Positions 1 to 11,524 of a stretch of DNA of 64,000 bases are shown in pieces. Origin of the DNA: Chalara sp. BL73. Its lineage: Eukaryota > Ascomycota > Leotiomycetes > Helotiales. The stretch is taken from assembly GCA_918026815.1 (NCBI GenBank), contig CAKJVC010000110.1, positions 97,472 to 161,471 of the forward strand, written 5' to 3'. Position numbers and translations under genes: made by a program. The notes beneath the pieces are model-generated. The model ran no database searches and was not told the origin of the DNA. It worked only from the letters and a program-made list of their open reading frames with translations. Positions within the stretch are counted from its first letter, which is position 1. Each line of letters opens with the position of its first letter.

Positions 1-417
1 GCTACTTGACGGTTTCTACAACTCTAAAAACCTGGTACGTTTTCGCAACATCACCTTTGTTGCTCTATAGCCACCATTTATTCGCGAGATCAAGGCTAAC
101 AAAATATATTAAGGATCCAAGAAGCTCCCAAATTTATTCCACAACGGCAAGAGTTTGAGCGTAAACTAAGGCGGCAGCAGAAAGAGGCCCTTGCCGCAGA
201 ACTGTTAGGTGTGTTTGTAAGTATCATCTTCGGCAGCAATATACATCTTCGCTAACAAATCCAGCCACATGGCGGTTCAGCAAGCGGCGGCACGCCCGGC
301 CCATCCAGTGAGTATAGACAGGCACTTTCCCAGCTTCCGGCGCCTTCCCCAAGGCCTATTTTTGATTTCGAGACCGCGGAGGTTGAGGAGGTGGATGAGA
401 TTCCAGTGCGCAAGTAA
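1..417 (+). CDS. 3' end of an unidentified protein-coding gene (partial)
   Basis: Three exon pieces join in one frame: 1-34, 114-216 and 265-417, ending in TAA at 415-417. Both introns have good signals: donor GTACGT with GCTAAC before the acceptor AG at 112-113, and donor GTAAGT with GCTAAC before the acceptor at 263-264. The visible 96 or so residues are a basic, Lys/Arg/Gln/Glu-rich helix followed by a Gly/Ser/Pro-rich stretch and an acidic end (EVEEVDEIPVRK). I do not recognise the family, and the N-terminal part lies outside the window. It ends only about 75 nt before the first ATG of the NB-ARC gene, so the two genes are very tightly spaced, or the NB-ARC start is further downstream. 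Confidence 0.6.
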
Positions 418-491
418 TGGATACATCAATTAAATCAACCTTGAGGGAGGCTTCGTTAGATTACATGGGACAAACAAAGAGATAATGATTG

Positions 492-3400
492 ATGACGAAT
501 CTGGCAGCGTTCTCCTTTCTGTTTACTAGCATGCGGGTGTGGCAGGAACAATGGCTGATTCCTCTTTCTGTAGATGCGGTCTCAATGTCAAACTCTCAAA
601 TTACCATACCCAAAGAAATATACAATGTTAGACCAGATGTCGAAAACAACCCAAGTGATAATGAACAATATTTTATCAAGCCTTCCGGTTTCAGGCCCAA
701 TGCTCTCTTCATTGGTAAGCTTTACGCAGATGCTCACTCATGGCCAGCAATCCAACCTTGAAATCGTGCTAAGTTTAGAATAGGCAGAGAGCCGGAACTA
801 AAGGACCTCCATCGCACGCTTATGGACAACAAGAAACGCGCCTTGGGCACTGTAGCTGTACTTCTGCAATGCTTACCAGGAGGAGGCAAGACTCACCTCG
901 CTCGCCAATACGTCTATGACCACAAGGACTCCTTTCCTGGTGGCATCTTTTGGCTACGGGCCAAGTCCAAGCACGAACTTGCGGCTGGATACTGGGACAT
1001 CGCGCGCAAAATTGTCCTGAGAAAAGGCGCCACAAGCCCGGTGGCCGGGACGGGAAAAGACGAGAAGGGCGACAGCGAGGTGTTCATGAAGCAGGTGAAG
1101 AAGTGGTTCAATAAGCATAGCGACTGGCTGTTAGTTCTCGATGGAATACGATTCGATGATATGGACGGCATGCAGAGGTTCATTCCAGATAATCCGCGCA
1201 CGGGCTTGATATACACGAGCACGGAGAAGAGCGCGACTGGTAATCATCTTTGGATGAGCCCATCAATTATTGCGATTCCGAGCCTGAGTGCTAGAGAAGC
1301 TCAAAAGCTATTGCTTATGGAATTGAATCGGAGGGAACCATTCTCAAAAGATGATCTGAAGTGGAGCATGCAACTTGTGCAGAGTATGGGATTCTTGCCG
1401 GTCGTGATACATATGGTCGCGCAGAGACTGAAGGATACGGGTGAGCATTTAGGGAGGTTCGCGAAATCTTATGCCGCGGACCCGAGACTGCGGAATCTAG
1501 GCGCTTATATTGCGGTATGTTTTCCTTCTTTCATTTACCTAGTCTTCAGTTGCCTCTATAAGAATTATCGCTAGGTGGCTAAGTTGCACTACTTGTCAAA
1601 GATTGTTTCCCAGTCAATTGCTCATACGCGATTTTGGCACCGCTGATAACACCTTTGGCCCTCCCATACTAACAATATAATATAGGTCGTCGATCAGCTT
1701 CGCCTTCTCGGGGCCTTCGAGGCTCTTCATCTCATGTACCTTCTCTGTTTCTTCAGCCAGCACATTCCTGTGGAAATGATCCACCTCGGTCTTCCGATTC
1801 TCAATGATCAACATATACAGTGCCGAACAAGCGGCACACTCAACGACACGTTTCGAATACTAAACATGTTTGCTCTAATTGAACGAAATGCACAGGAGTA
1901 TCCACATGAACTTGGCGATGATGGGAGTGGGCGAAGTGGTAAGGCAGAAAACGGCAGTAGGAAGAGTAGCAGCATCAGTAGCAGTGACATATTAGCGGAT
2001 AATATCGACGTTATTCGTCTGCATAGCGTGGTGCAAGGGTTCTTTGTTGATACACTTTTAGGGAGCCGGGAAATGGTGAGTGGCTTCAATGTGCAGAAAT
2101 CAAGCATAAGTCGATGCTGATTGATATAGGTTCACGAACTTAGCCTTCCTTGGATCGGGACGCCGTATGAGCTTTGGCTTCATCGAGCTGTGCAAGTATT
2201 TTGTTGTAGCTATGACATGGCTCATGAGCGCATCACCAAGAAAACTAATACCGGCCTAGTAGAAGACTATAGGTTGTACGAGATTCATGGGATTAAGCTT
2301 CGCGAGCACGCATCGCGACATAAGAATATCCCCATGCCGGTAAGTCTAATCTAAGTATACTTTATGGCCTGACTCATATTTCGCGTAGGAAACTCTCCGA
2401 ATGCTCGATCTGCGCCTCAGCCTGATAAAGACTCAGATTGAGCAACGGACCCCTGAGTCTTCAAGTGTCATCCAGCGAGGGAGACCAGACGCATTTCAAG
2501 TCTCTATTTTTGATCGCACCAGCAGCTCTTCGGATGCAGGTACGCCAGGCTACGAGCCAAAGTTACACTCTACCGTATCTACTTGGGGGCTTCCAATCGA
2601 CGAGGACAATGTCCAGCATGAATCACCACAATCAATCAAAGGAAACGATTTTAGAATTCCATTAGCTGAGGACTACAAAGGCAATGGGCTTGGCTTCTTA
2701 CAGATGCCAATTGAGGATCCGGGATATGATAGCGATAGAGAAACTGCGGTGACGATGGTTAATCAATTGTCACAGCAAACTGTAACCCAATCGACAACAT
2801 CGCCAATTAGTCCTGGTGGACCTTGGCAAGTGGTGATACGCAACAAGCCTAGGCCGCTTGATCCATGGCATCACAGAACGACAAAAAACCGTGAGAACCA
2901 GCGTTATCATGATAGTGCAGGCAGCTTCCGTGCTATTGGCACTATTGATCCGAGAGCCATTCATCTCAAGCCGAGCTTGGCGTACGGAGACGTAAATCTG
3001 AAGCATGTTGAAGGCAAGGTTGGAACTGCGCCTGCCGTATCGAGAGGTCGCTCGTCTGGAAACTCAATTGCAGAATTAGCGTTAGGGCATATCAACAAGA
3101 ACAGTCCACCATCCGCAAGAGGAGGAGGCATGATTCAAGATCGACGCTCCTCCTCACAGACAAGTTCGAGACTTCGGAGCGGAAGGCCTTCATACGCAAT
3201 TGCGGTGTCAGGGTCAACTACGGATACCATCCATGGTATCAGGGATCCAGACGCTGGTAGTAGTGTTTATGGAAGCCCGTCAAGTGTTGGTAGTCCGCCG
3301 ATGCGCTCGGCACTGGAGGCATTAGGCAAAGTCCCAGGGACGAACCAGACAAATACGCCCATGCCACCGTACCCTAATTCACCAACCGAGGAGTACCATC

Positions 3401-4578
3401 AGCCATTTGACCAGCTCTATCCTCGAGTTCCCGTGGTACAGCAGAGCCAAGAAAATGGTACCTATGATCCAGCATCAAATATCTATCCCCGCATGCTCGG
3501 TCTTCCACCAACCTCAACCCGGAAACGCTCGACATCTTCTCCTCTGAGATGGGATCATTCTGCCGACGAATACCCGTCAGATCTTGAGACAGATACTTAT
3601 CATCAAAATAAAGACATTCTATCTCTGTCATCCCCAAATATTTTGCGTAACCCACGGACTTCAGATTCAGATCTATACATACCTGGTTATCCAGAGCTAT
3701 CCCACGGCTACACGAGCCAGCCTATGAGCCGCGATCCTTCAGGCCAAGGCGTAGCACCAGATGAGGAACGGCGAGCCAGTGTTGCGGAAACGGAACCTCT
3801 GCCTAAACTAGGAGAATTCAGTCCAAAGATTGGACCTACAAGTTACCAGGTCTACGAGAAGATGCGGAGACAGGAGGAGCAACAACATGAACAAGAAAGA
3901 GTTGGCTTCAAACGCAGTCCACCATTGAGATTTTCGCAACAGATGGACGTTGCTACACCTCCAATCCCAACCACCGTTCCAAGTAGACCAGCAAGTGAGG
4001 CTAAAAGGAAATTCAATCCCAACGCTCCGGCATTTCTTCCAAGTAGCTCATCACTCGCAGGAATGGGCGCGGGTTTCGATGGACAGCTAGGCTACCAACC
4101 ACAGCCTACAAGAACAAGCCGTGGACCCAGTCCGCTGCATAACCAGGGCCCATTTTCACCACCTCCGCAACCTACATATCCGTATCCTCCACCACAATCC
4201 CAATTCCAGACAAGACATTCACAATCACCACGTCATTCTCCTCTGCAGAACCAACCGCCATTTTCGCCGCCCTCTTCCTCCACTTACTCGCTCCCGCCAC
4301 AACCACAGTTCCAGGCCAGGCAATCGAATTCCCCGCGGCAGGCTCAGGAAGCCTTCAGTCCCCCGCTTCAGTATTCGAATGAGAATGCTCAGGTGGGAGG
4401 GGAGGGGATGGAGAGGACGGGCAGTGGAGGTGTCAGGATTGGAATGCAGGTGATTAATTTCGGAGATGTGCCGGAGGGGGTTGTGGTTAAGGAGGCGAGG
4501 GAGCGGGCGTTAAGGGGTCGAAACGGAGGAACGGGGTTAGGGATCGATGGTGCTGGGCTACCTGGGGAGTGGAAATAA
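492..4578 (+). CDS. NB-ARC domain protein with long disordered C-terminal tail
   Basis: Model: exons 492-714, 784-1514, 1686-2075, 2130-2339 and 2389-4578, about 1247 residues, frame kept at every junction. A STAND-type nucleotide switch is shown by the Walker A motif LPGGGKTHLARQ near residues 105-116, a Walker B-like LLVLDG, and a following winged-helix-like segment (LLCFFSQHIPVEMIHLG). This matches fungal NB-ARC proteins that often carry a lipase-like N-terminal domain. Here only about 75 residues precede the P-loop and no hydrolase or HET module is visible. The last 730 codons are a Ser/Pro/Gln-rich, low-complexity region with no recognised repeats. The third intron (1515-1685) is unusually long for this window. 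The start is uncertain: ATG 492 is the first in frame, and ATG 585 is an alternative. NB-ARC identity is firm; the N-terminus is not. Confidence 0.75.
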
Positions 4579-6685
4579 TGGAGTATATGGGCCATGAGCA
4601 TGGAGAATAGGAAATAGGAGGACATAAAGAAGGGAAATGAAAGGAAAGGAATGGAAATTTGGAGGTGGTGTTTTTTTTTTTTGGATCGCATGAGGATCGG
4701 AGCGGTTTTGACACCTGCCCCATAGGCATTTCTGGAAGGGAAAAGAGGGAATCGAGCATATATACGGGAAAGGGAATCTAGGGATGGGAAGGAAAAGTGT
4801 AGCATTTACATTGCATTGCGAGCGTATAATATATTACCATGTTTTCACTGTCGAAATTTGACTCACCCCACATCCTGCTGACATATTTCGCGCAAGACGC
4901 AACGCATGACTTTTTACTTTTCCTTCTTAGACCCCTCTACCTTTCAATACGGGAACTTCGCGCGCTTTGACTTTTCAAGCTGAGAAATCCTCTCCGTTCA
5001 GGGGAGCCCGACGACAAGGGGGAATAAAGCGAGCCAAGGGCGAGCCGAAAAAGGGGGTTCATGTATATCACGTGACCATACCAGAATATTAGGGGTGTGA
5101 AATCTATGGGCGGTCCCGAAGGCGCAGAAAGAAGGTACGCAAGGGATCCAGCTGCCCTTTTTGATCCCCGTCTTGAATTTGCGCGGCCGGCGTCTGGAGC
5201 CGCCTCGTCGCGCCTGTAAATGGCCGTTTTCAGCCATGCCCGCGGTAAAACCTGGATGCGGGTGTTGATGTCGCATTTACCTAAAACATTCTCGTTGGGC
5301 CAGGTTTTCGATCGTTGGATTTAGTCCGTCTAACTGAGGTCCCAGTGGGCTGAAATGCGTGTATGGTGCCGCCGCGTGGGTGCGGCATATAGTACGCGCT
5401 GGTCCGGTCTGGCGAAGGGGGAAACTCTCAGCCAGGCTGGCTTGGGTATTCTGCGTCTTTGCTTGATCTTGAGGGCGAAGGAGATTTTAGTTTTAAGGTG
5501 GCGTGTTTTGGAAGGATTTATACCTCGGGGCTTGCTGTTCTGGGTGTCTGCTGCGCGGGCGCATTTCTAGAGCAAAAATGATGCTCACTTTCCGGCTCCT
5601 TGTCGCTCTTTTGCCTTTCTTTTGAGCGGCAGAGAGCGTGTTCTCTTTCAGGAGAGTTTCTCGGATACTAGGGAACCTCATCCGGCAGATGATAAAGTTT
5701 GATTCCGCCAAACTATTTAGAGTTGGGTGGAAAGTAAAAGGAAATCTTCTTGTTTACGAAATAGGCTGTTGGATGGGCATGTCACACGGTCGCCCGGAGA
5801 TGTAGTTCAAGGGTTTTCTCCGGAAATACCGATTAGTATGTAACTCACTCTGACTCCCAGGTTTTAGATAGCCTTTCTCAACGGCTTCACCGGCACATCA
5901 TCCTTGATCTAAGCCATGCCTCCTGATGCAGGGGTTTGAGTGTTTGGAAATTAAAAAAAAAACTCAACACCAATATCAAGCCGTGGCTGAATCAAATCAG
6001 CGAGCCGTTTCCCCGGCTTCGGATCGGGTAACCCGTGTGCATAACCGACGGCATGAGTTCCTACAGCGTAGCGATCTAACTTTGTGCTGCTTGAAGTGGA
6101 ATTCGTGGGCAGACCCAGCTCACACTGGCATATGCTGTAGGAGCGGCAACTATGACACCTACTTTTGCTGTCCAGAACATCTCGTAAACACAGGATTCTT
6201 CGAGCCTTTGGTGGTTGTAGTAAAACTCAGAGCATTCTAGCAACGTTTACGCATAAGACAGTACAATATAAATTGACAGCAACACATGGGTGATGTTTGA
6301 GACAGCCATATGAAATATCCTCGGGTTTCCTATGTAGTCTCGGGGATCTGGAAGAAGTGAGATTGAGTGAATTGTCGATATACTTTCTAGCACGATATCT
6401 AAATAGAGGGTTGCACGGGTAGATACCTAAGTCCAGCCATGAGAATTCAAAGGGGGATGAAGGGAGGTGTAGGAGGAAGGTGGCAGCCTTTTATACGAGA
6501 AATACTACAGCAGGTATACGAATGAGTCACGACTAACACTCGGTGAAGAACAAGGCGAGTGAATACTTTACCAACATACACATTTGGGTCATGTCTTGAG
6601 ATCATTATATTCATTGTTTGTACATATCCCCGGTCAATTCCATGCCCCGAAGCTTTCTGTATCCTGGCTTCAACACATTCACTCT
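4579..6685. other. Intergenic, 2.1 kb, no gene recognised
   Basis: The stretch lies between the NB-ARC gene and the 3' end of the permease on the other strand. It holds a poly-T run near 4671-4682, a CACGTG site at 5069-5074 and a moderately GC-rich part near 5000-5600. Short open frames exist, but none shows a domain, credible splice signals or residue composition typical of protein. Confidence 0.5.
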
Positions 6686-8512
6686 TTACAGTGTGTATCT
6701 GAATCCCTCATGGCCCTCGATGACCTTTCCACCAGCTTCCGCTCGCTTATTCGCACGGTGAAACTTGAGACTCAATAACAAGGTAATAATAATAACCAAT
6801 GCGTTGGCGAGCAAGCACGATAGGATACCTGGACCGTACTTGGGCGCATCTTGTTCACGGAAGACTGTAGAACCGATAATACCACCGATACCACCAAAGC
6901 CGACGAGGATGGCGGAGCAGAGAGCGCGCTTCCATTGTCCTGGGAAGTGTTAGTGTTTGAATAGGGTGAGGTTATGAAAAGAATGGGAAAGGGGTAATGA
7001 CCTCTAATGTTATTAGCCTGATATGTAAGGATAGCAGGAATGTTAGCGTTTGCGGATATCGTGGCGAGAAAGACGCCGAAATAGCGTGCTCCGTTGTTTG
7101 TGGCATATCCGAGGATGGGGAGGCCGATGAGGCCGATTACTGCGAAGAAGATGATGATCGGTGCTCGCATGCGGTATTTGTCCCCAATCACAGCAGCCGC
7201 GTACATGAAGATGGCAGCACAGGCATAAGGGGGCGCTACTAAGCACTGCGCCTTGGCAATCGTGAATCCCATACTGCGAAAGAGAATCACAGGGAGGAAG
7301 TAGGCGATGGCGTATGATTGTGTAGTTGTAAGTCCGAAAAGACAGCCAAATGCCCAGACCTTTAGGTCAAGCGCGCTGGCAAGATAGTTTTTGAGAGAAA
7401 ATTTAGTGGGAATCACATCAGCACGGTCTTTGTTTATGCGGTCAACCATGAACGCTGCTTCACGCTCGTTCAGGAAGCGCCATGACTTTGTAGCAAGCTC
7501 CGGGAAATCGACGATTAGGAAGTAGCCGATGATTGCAAAGGCGCAGGTTATGACACCTTCGATCTGGAAGAGAGTAAGTTAGGCGATTATATAATTTCAA
7601 GATAAAGCACGTACGATGAAAATCCAGCGCCAGCCTCGTAGACCTTGTGTTCCATCCATTTGCATGATGCCGTATGCGAGAATTCCAGAGCAGGCCGACG
7701 CAAGAGACCCAATGAGGTAGAAAACCGCGTTACGCTTTTGTAGCTCATATCTTGTGTACCAACACGACAGCAGATAAGCACATCCTGGAAAAAAGCCGGC
7801 TTCCAGTACTCCAAGTAATATCCGGAGGCCGACCATCTGCTCCCAGTTTGACACAAACCCAAATCCCTAATGGAGTTAGTTTACATGTTTGTGGATGAGA
7901 TCTCGGGAACAAACAATCATGCAACTTCCCCATAGTAACGTGATGGCAGACAGAAAGACTTGAGGGCCAATCTTCCGAAGGACAACGACGGCAGGAGGTT
8001 GAAATAACACATATGGGATGAAGAATATCAGGACAATGATACTGTAGCGGTTTCCAATGAGATTAAGACTGCCAGGCCCCGCTCTCATCCTACAAAGATA
8101 TTAGTCACTGCCGATGGCGCTTCTTGAATGCATGCTCACCCGGCAATATTTGCTGCGCTCAGATTTGTCCTGTCCATCAAACTGCAACAGTACAAGACAC
8201 CCAAAGTTGTAACGAGTCTCCGGTCAATCCGATGGATGATTTTCTTTTGTTGCGCAGGTGTGAATTCGGACAAGACGTCATTACTCTTGGTATCTGCGGA
8301 CTAGAAGAGGTCAGAGATGGACTTCTTGGAAATTCGACTAAGAAGATTCAAAGATGTATATCAGGCCATTGAGAGCGAGCGCAAGATGAAAGGACAGCCC
8401 ATATAGTTTGCACAGAATCTGGTTCCCTAATAATGGTAGAGAATATTGGAAAAAAGCTTACCGCAGCTCTCTCGATTTCACCAAGGTCGGTCTTCTCTGG
8501 ATCTACAGCCAT
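6686..8512 (-). CDS. Dal5-like MFS permease (anion:cation symporter family)
   Basis: Six exons on the minus strand: 8512-8462, 8300-8140, 8089-7915, 7866-7615, 7563-7002 and 6939-6686. They keep frame and give 484 residues, normal for this family. The protein is a plasma-membrane 12-helix transporter of the allantoate/nicotinate/pantothenate type. Supporting motifs are [13 protein letters not shown] after helix 1, the helix 4-5 segment [16 protein letters not shown], a central cytosolic loop with [12 protein letters not shown], and NNIRGQWKRA across the last junction. All introns have GT donors; the last uses the weaker GTCATT. The substrate cannot be told from sequence, since allantoate, vitamins, organic acids and dipeptides are all known for relatives. 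The gene stands alone; its 3' end faces the NB-ARC gene. Confidence 0.9.
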
Positions 8513-9975
8513 GATTACGGTTGAGGTAAGATAAAAATAGATTAAAGATAAGGGCCGAATGAGAAAATTGAAGGTAACTCGAATCCTAGATTAAAAAAGA
8601 GCAAGGGAAGGACGCGGTACTTATGCTTCGGAGCTCGTGGAGTATAGCTGCGGGGGAACAGAAGATATCCATGCCGCCAAGTAAGCTGTTAACAAAGGGT
8701 AGGTCGTACAAATTACACTGGAGCATCATGCATCTCGTGCAGACATGGATGATAACCATGCGTGCTGACATGGATTAACAATAGTGGAGGTAGATATCCT
8801 GACTCAATTCACAGTATTGTGGCACAGGCGTGTCCCGGCCGTAGGGAAAGAACGGGTGGGATGGTAAGAATTGCTGAGTTTGTTATGTTTCTTACACTGT
8901 AAAGGTGGACTGATTGGCTATCGTAAGTGTGCGAGAACATAGGAATATTGAAGATGTGGTCATTGATATCAATACCAAGACGGGATGCCATGACTCTTGA
9001 AAATTTAGATCCAGCCTCCCGGCGCCGTATATTGCCCAGACTGCAGAGAAGCAGAAAGTTACCTCGGCGGGCGTCGTATTTGGAGGTTCGTTCGTGTGGA
9101 GTCTTCGCCTGCACTGACTCCCAATCTCCATACCCCAGGATTGTCGAAATTGAACTGACCGGGATGGCATTGGGAGAATGGATTAGGCTCGTCCGTTATA
9201 CTGAGCCGAATGGAACATCTTTTTCAGGCAGATAAAGGAATCTTACAATGTTGTGATATCTCTTCCAGTCTGAGAGCCTACATCGTTGAAGACAACCTTT
9301 CCAATACACAATAATCGCAAAACTTGTAATAATAAGCTTATTGCCGTGAAGGACGGTGTGTCCGGACAATGCTTGGCGTATTAGAAGCATTCTTCAAGAT
9401 CTTTTGTGGGTTGGGAAGTTTACCCCTCAACTTGGCAGTGGAAGCGATGTAACGCCGGCGGCCATGGCGTGCATTGGCGGACGGAGGAGAGTCGTGCACA
9501 GCAGTCCGACACCCGAACAGAGCCCCCCGCCATGTGATGGGTGTGGCGATCTGGGGGCTAGAGCTGGGGTTAACGCCAACCGCCCACTCTTCAATAGTCA
9601 AAATCAGTAAGCAACCCTGCAGTTGGCTATTGTTGCAAGGTGCTGGCTGAACAAGGCTGATGATTCCATCATAAACTGAGCTGCAACCAAGCACTGATGA
9701 TCGGCAGAAACACCCCAATCTGATATTAGCATCCTCATCTGAAGGTTCAAATGCACGAATTCGTCGACTGCAAGATTCATTCAGGACATGACACGCGTAG
9801 GGTGGAGTCAGCTCCGGATCATCAAACGAGCAATCGTGGTAATGGGTCCATCTAAGCGCCTCCACGCCGGAGGATTGGGTCCATGGCTGAGGTGAGAAAG
9901 ATGAAGCAGGTTGAGGGGTGTGCAGCGTGGCTGATAGACCCGAGATATTAATTGTCTAGAAGCCGAGGCATGTTA
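8513..9975. other. Intergenic, 1.5 kb, permease promoter and unassigned DNA
   Basis: This holds the upstream region of the permease (start codon at 8512) and the downstream region of the DUF155 gene. A 175-codon open frame on the minus strand at 9338-9865 has no recognisable domain, and no splice extension makes it convincing, so no gene is called. Confidence 0.45.
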
Positions 9976-11251
9976 TTATTCTGCCTTCTTGGCTTTCCTC
10001 CTTTCTTTCCATTCCCTCCTGAGCTCGAAACCGACCTCTACCGCAATTAGGATGATAATGATCCATTCGAGGTGAATGCTATGTTTCTCGCTCAGCGTCT
10101 GTCGCATGATGCTTGCAATCTCTTGGGCATAGTCCATCTTCTCATTTAATGTCTTGATTCTCACTCCCACATCTAGCGCCCGGCCAACCTGATCATAGTA
10201 ACCTTCCAGCCCCAGATCGTGTCTGCTATCCCAGAACAGATCTGGGAGAGAGTCCGTTAATTCGGAATAATGGTTTAGTTGTGCGCGAAGCTCGAGCAAT
10301 TCGCCAGTCTTTTGCAACATGAATCGACGGTCGAATGGCAGCTTCGAACCTTTCGAGAGCAAAGTAGGGATCATTCTTGTCGACTCGAAGTACTTGCCCA
10401 ACATTGTTTCTAGTACTGCAAGCTTGGTCGATCGAGCGAGGCCAGAGGAGAATGCAATTTTGGCAAGGGTTGTATCGACCCTGGTACAGCTTGATCAGTC
10501 GAAATTGCTAGTTGAAGTGGAACTAAAAGGTATACCTTGCGCCAGTCTGCGACTGAGTCTTGGTTCCTATCGTGATGACGTCCCCACGAATGCTACTGCT
10601 GTCCCTCTTAGGATCTTCCTCATATTCCAAATTCTCTAACTCTTTTTGAGACATTTCTGGATTCATAGCGGCGGGGAGAAGCGTTTTGGTAGCCAGGTCC
10701 ATCACAACGTCTTCCGGCAGAGACCAGGCTACCAGGGAGCCGGAAGGGAAGACGAAGATGTCTCCATTATTAACTCCTCGTGTATGTATAACTTGATCAG
10801 CTTCAAAACCAGTATCGTCAGGATCGAGAGGAAAACCATGTGAGCGTAGGATACGGCTTACGGCCTCCATGTCGAATTGATCCGCCACCGATATGGCAGT
10901 GACCGTTTTATTGATTTCCTTATCCCTGACAATATTTTGTAGAGGGGATGAAGTTGCCCTTGACCTTTGTGCTTCGACGGCCACCCTTCTCAGGGAGATT
11001 TTCCCAGCAGGCGATCGTGTTGATTTTCTCTTCTGCGGTGACGCTGGGAAAGTCTCACTCAATTCGGTCAATTCTTTTGACGCCGTCAACTCTTGCAGAT
11101 ATCGTGCATTGTAGCGGGAGAATGATCGTTGTTTCACGGTCGATGCGTACACATTGCAACACGGTTGCAGACGAGGAATGTTCAGTGTTCGAAGTTGTTG
11201 AAGTAGAGGAGTTGAAAATGTTCTCGTCGCATGGCGGCAGATTATCTGCAT
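9976..11251 (-). CDS. Mitochondrial RMND1/DUF155 (YagE) family protein
   Basis: Two exons, 11251-10536 and 10480-9976, give 406 residues. The donor is GTATAC, and the acceptor is preceded by a CTGATC branch-like sequence. The first 60 or so residues are rich in Arg, Ser and Gln with few acids, as in a mitochondrial presequence. The DUF155 core follows: DGDIFVFPSGSLVAWSLPED-like text (here NNGDIFVFPSGSLVAWSLPE), then the helical half with the typical SRHDLGLEGYYDQ segment. A single hydrophobic helix (WIIIILIAVEVGFEL) and a basic tail end the protein. Family members such as human RMND1 and yeast Mrx10 sit in the inner membrane and support mitochondrial translation. It is transcribed away from VPS41 with only 273 nt between the start codons. 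Confidence 0.88.
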
Positions 11252-11524
11252 CGTAGGCTAGAAGTCGTAAGCAACGGAGGGGGATCGCATGGTTTTGTAG
11301 CCGGTGATGACTTTTAATCTGATCATTAATCAATAATTACACCAGGAATCAGTAATCATGTCCGAATTTCATATGCTTACATCGTGATTTGGCCGACTAG
11401 ACAAATATCTGTCTTGGCTCGGCCGCGTCACATGATTGAGATTCAGGTACGTCCGGCTGTGACGTTATCACAGCTAGAATTAGGTAGAAGAAGCATTAGG
11501 TGTGAAAAGAACGCGTCCGCCGCC
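11252..11524. promoter_or_regulatory. Shared divergent promoter of DUF155 gene and VPS41
   Basis: 273 nt separate the two start codons (11251 on the minus strand, 11525 on the plus strand), so both promoters must lie here or overlap the 5' ends. No TATA box is clear. The VPS41 start sits in a strong context (GCCGCCATGC). Confidence 0.55.

Noticed and set aside
5926..6240. 104-codon open frame on the plus strand
   Set aside because: No recognisable motif, odd residue composition, and no promoter or splice support.
9338..9865. 175-codon open frame on the minus strand
   Set aside because: No domain, no transmembrane or signal segment, composition unlike the neighbouring genes, and no splice partners extend it.
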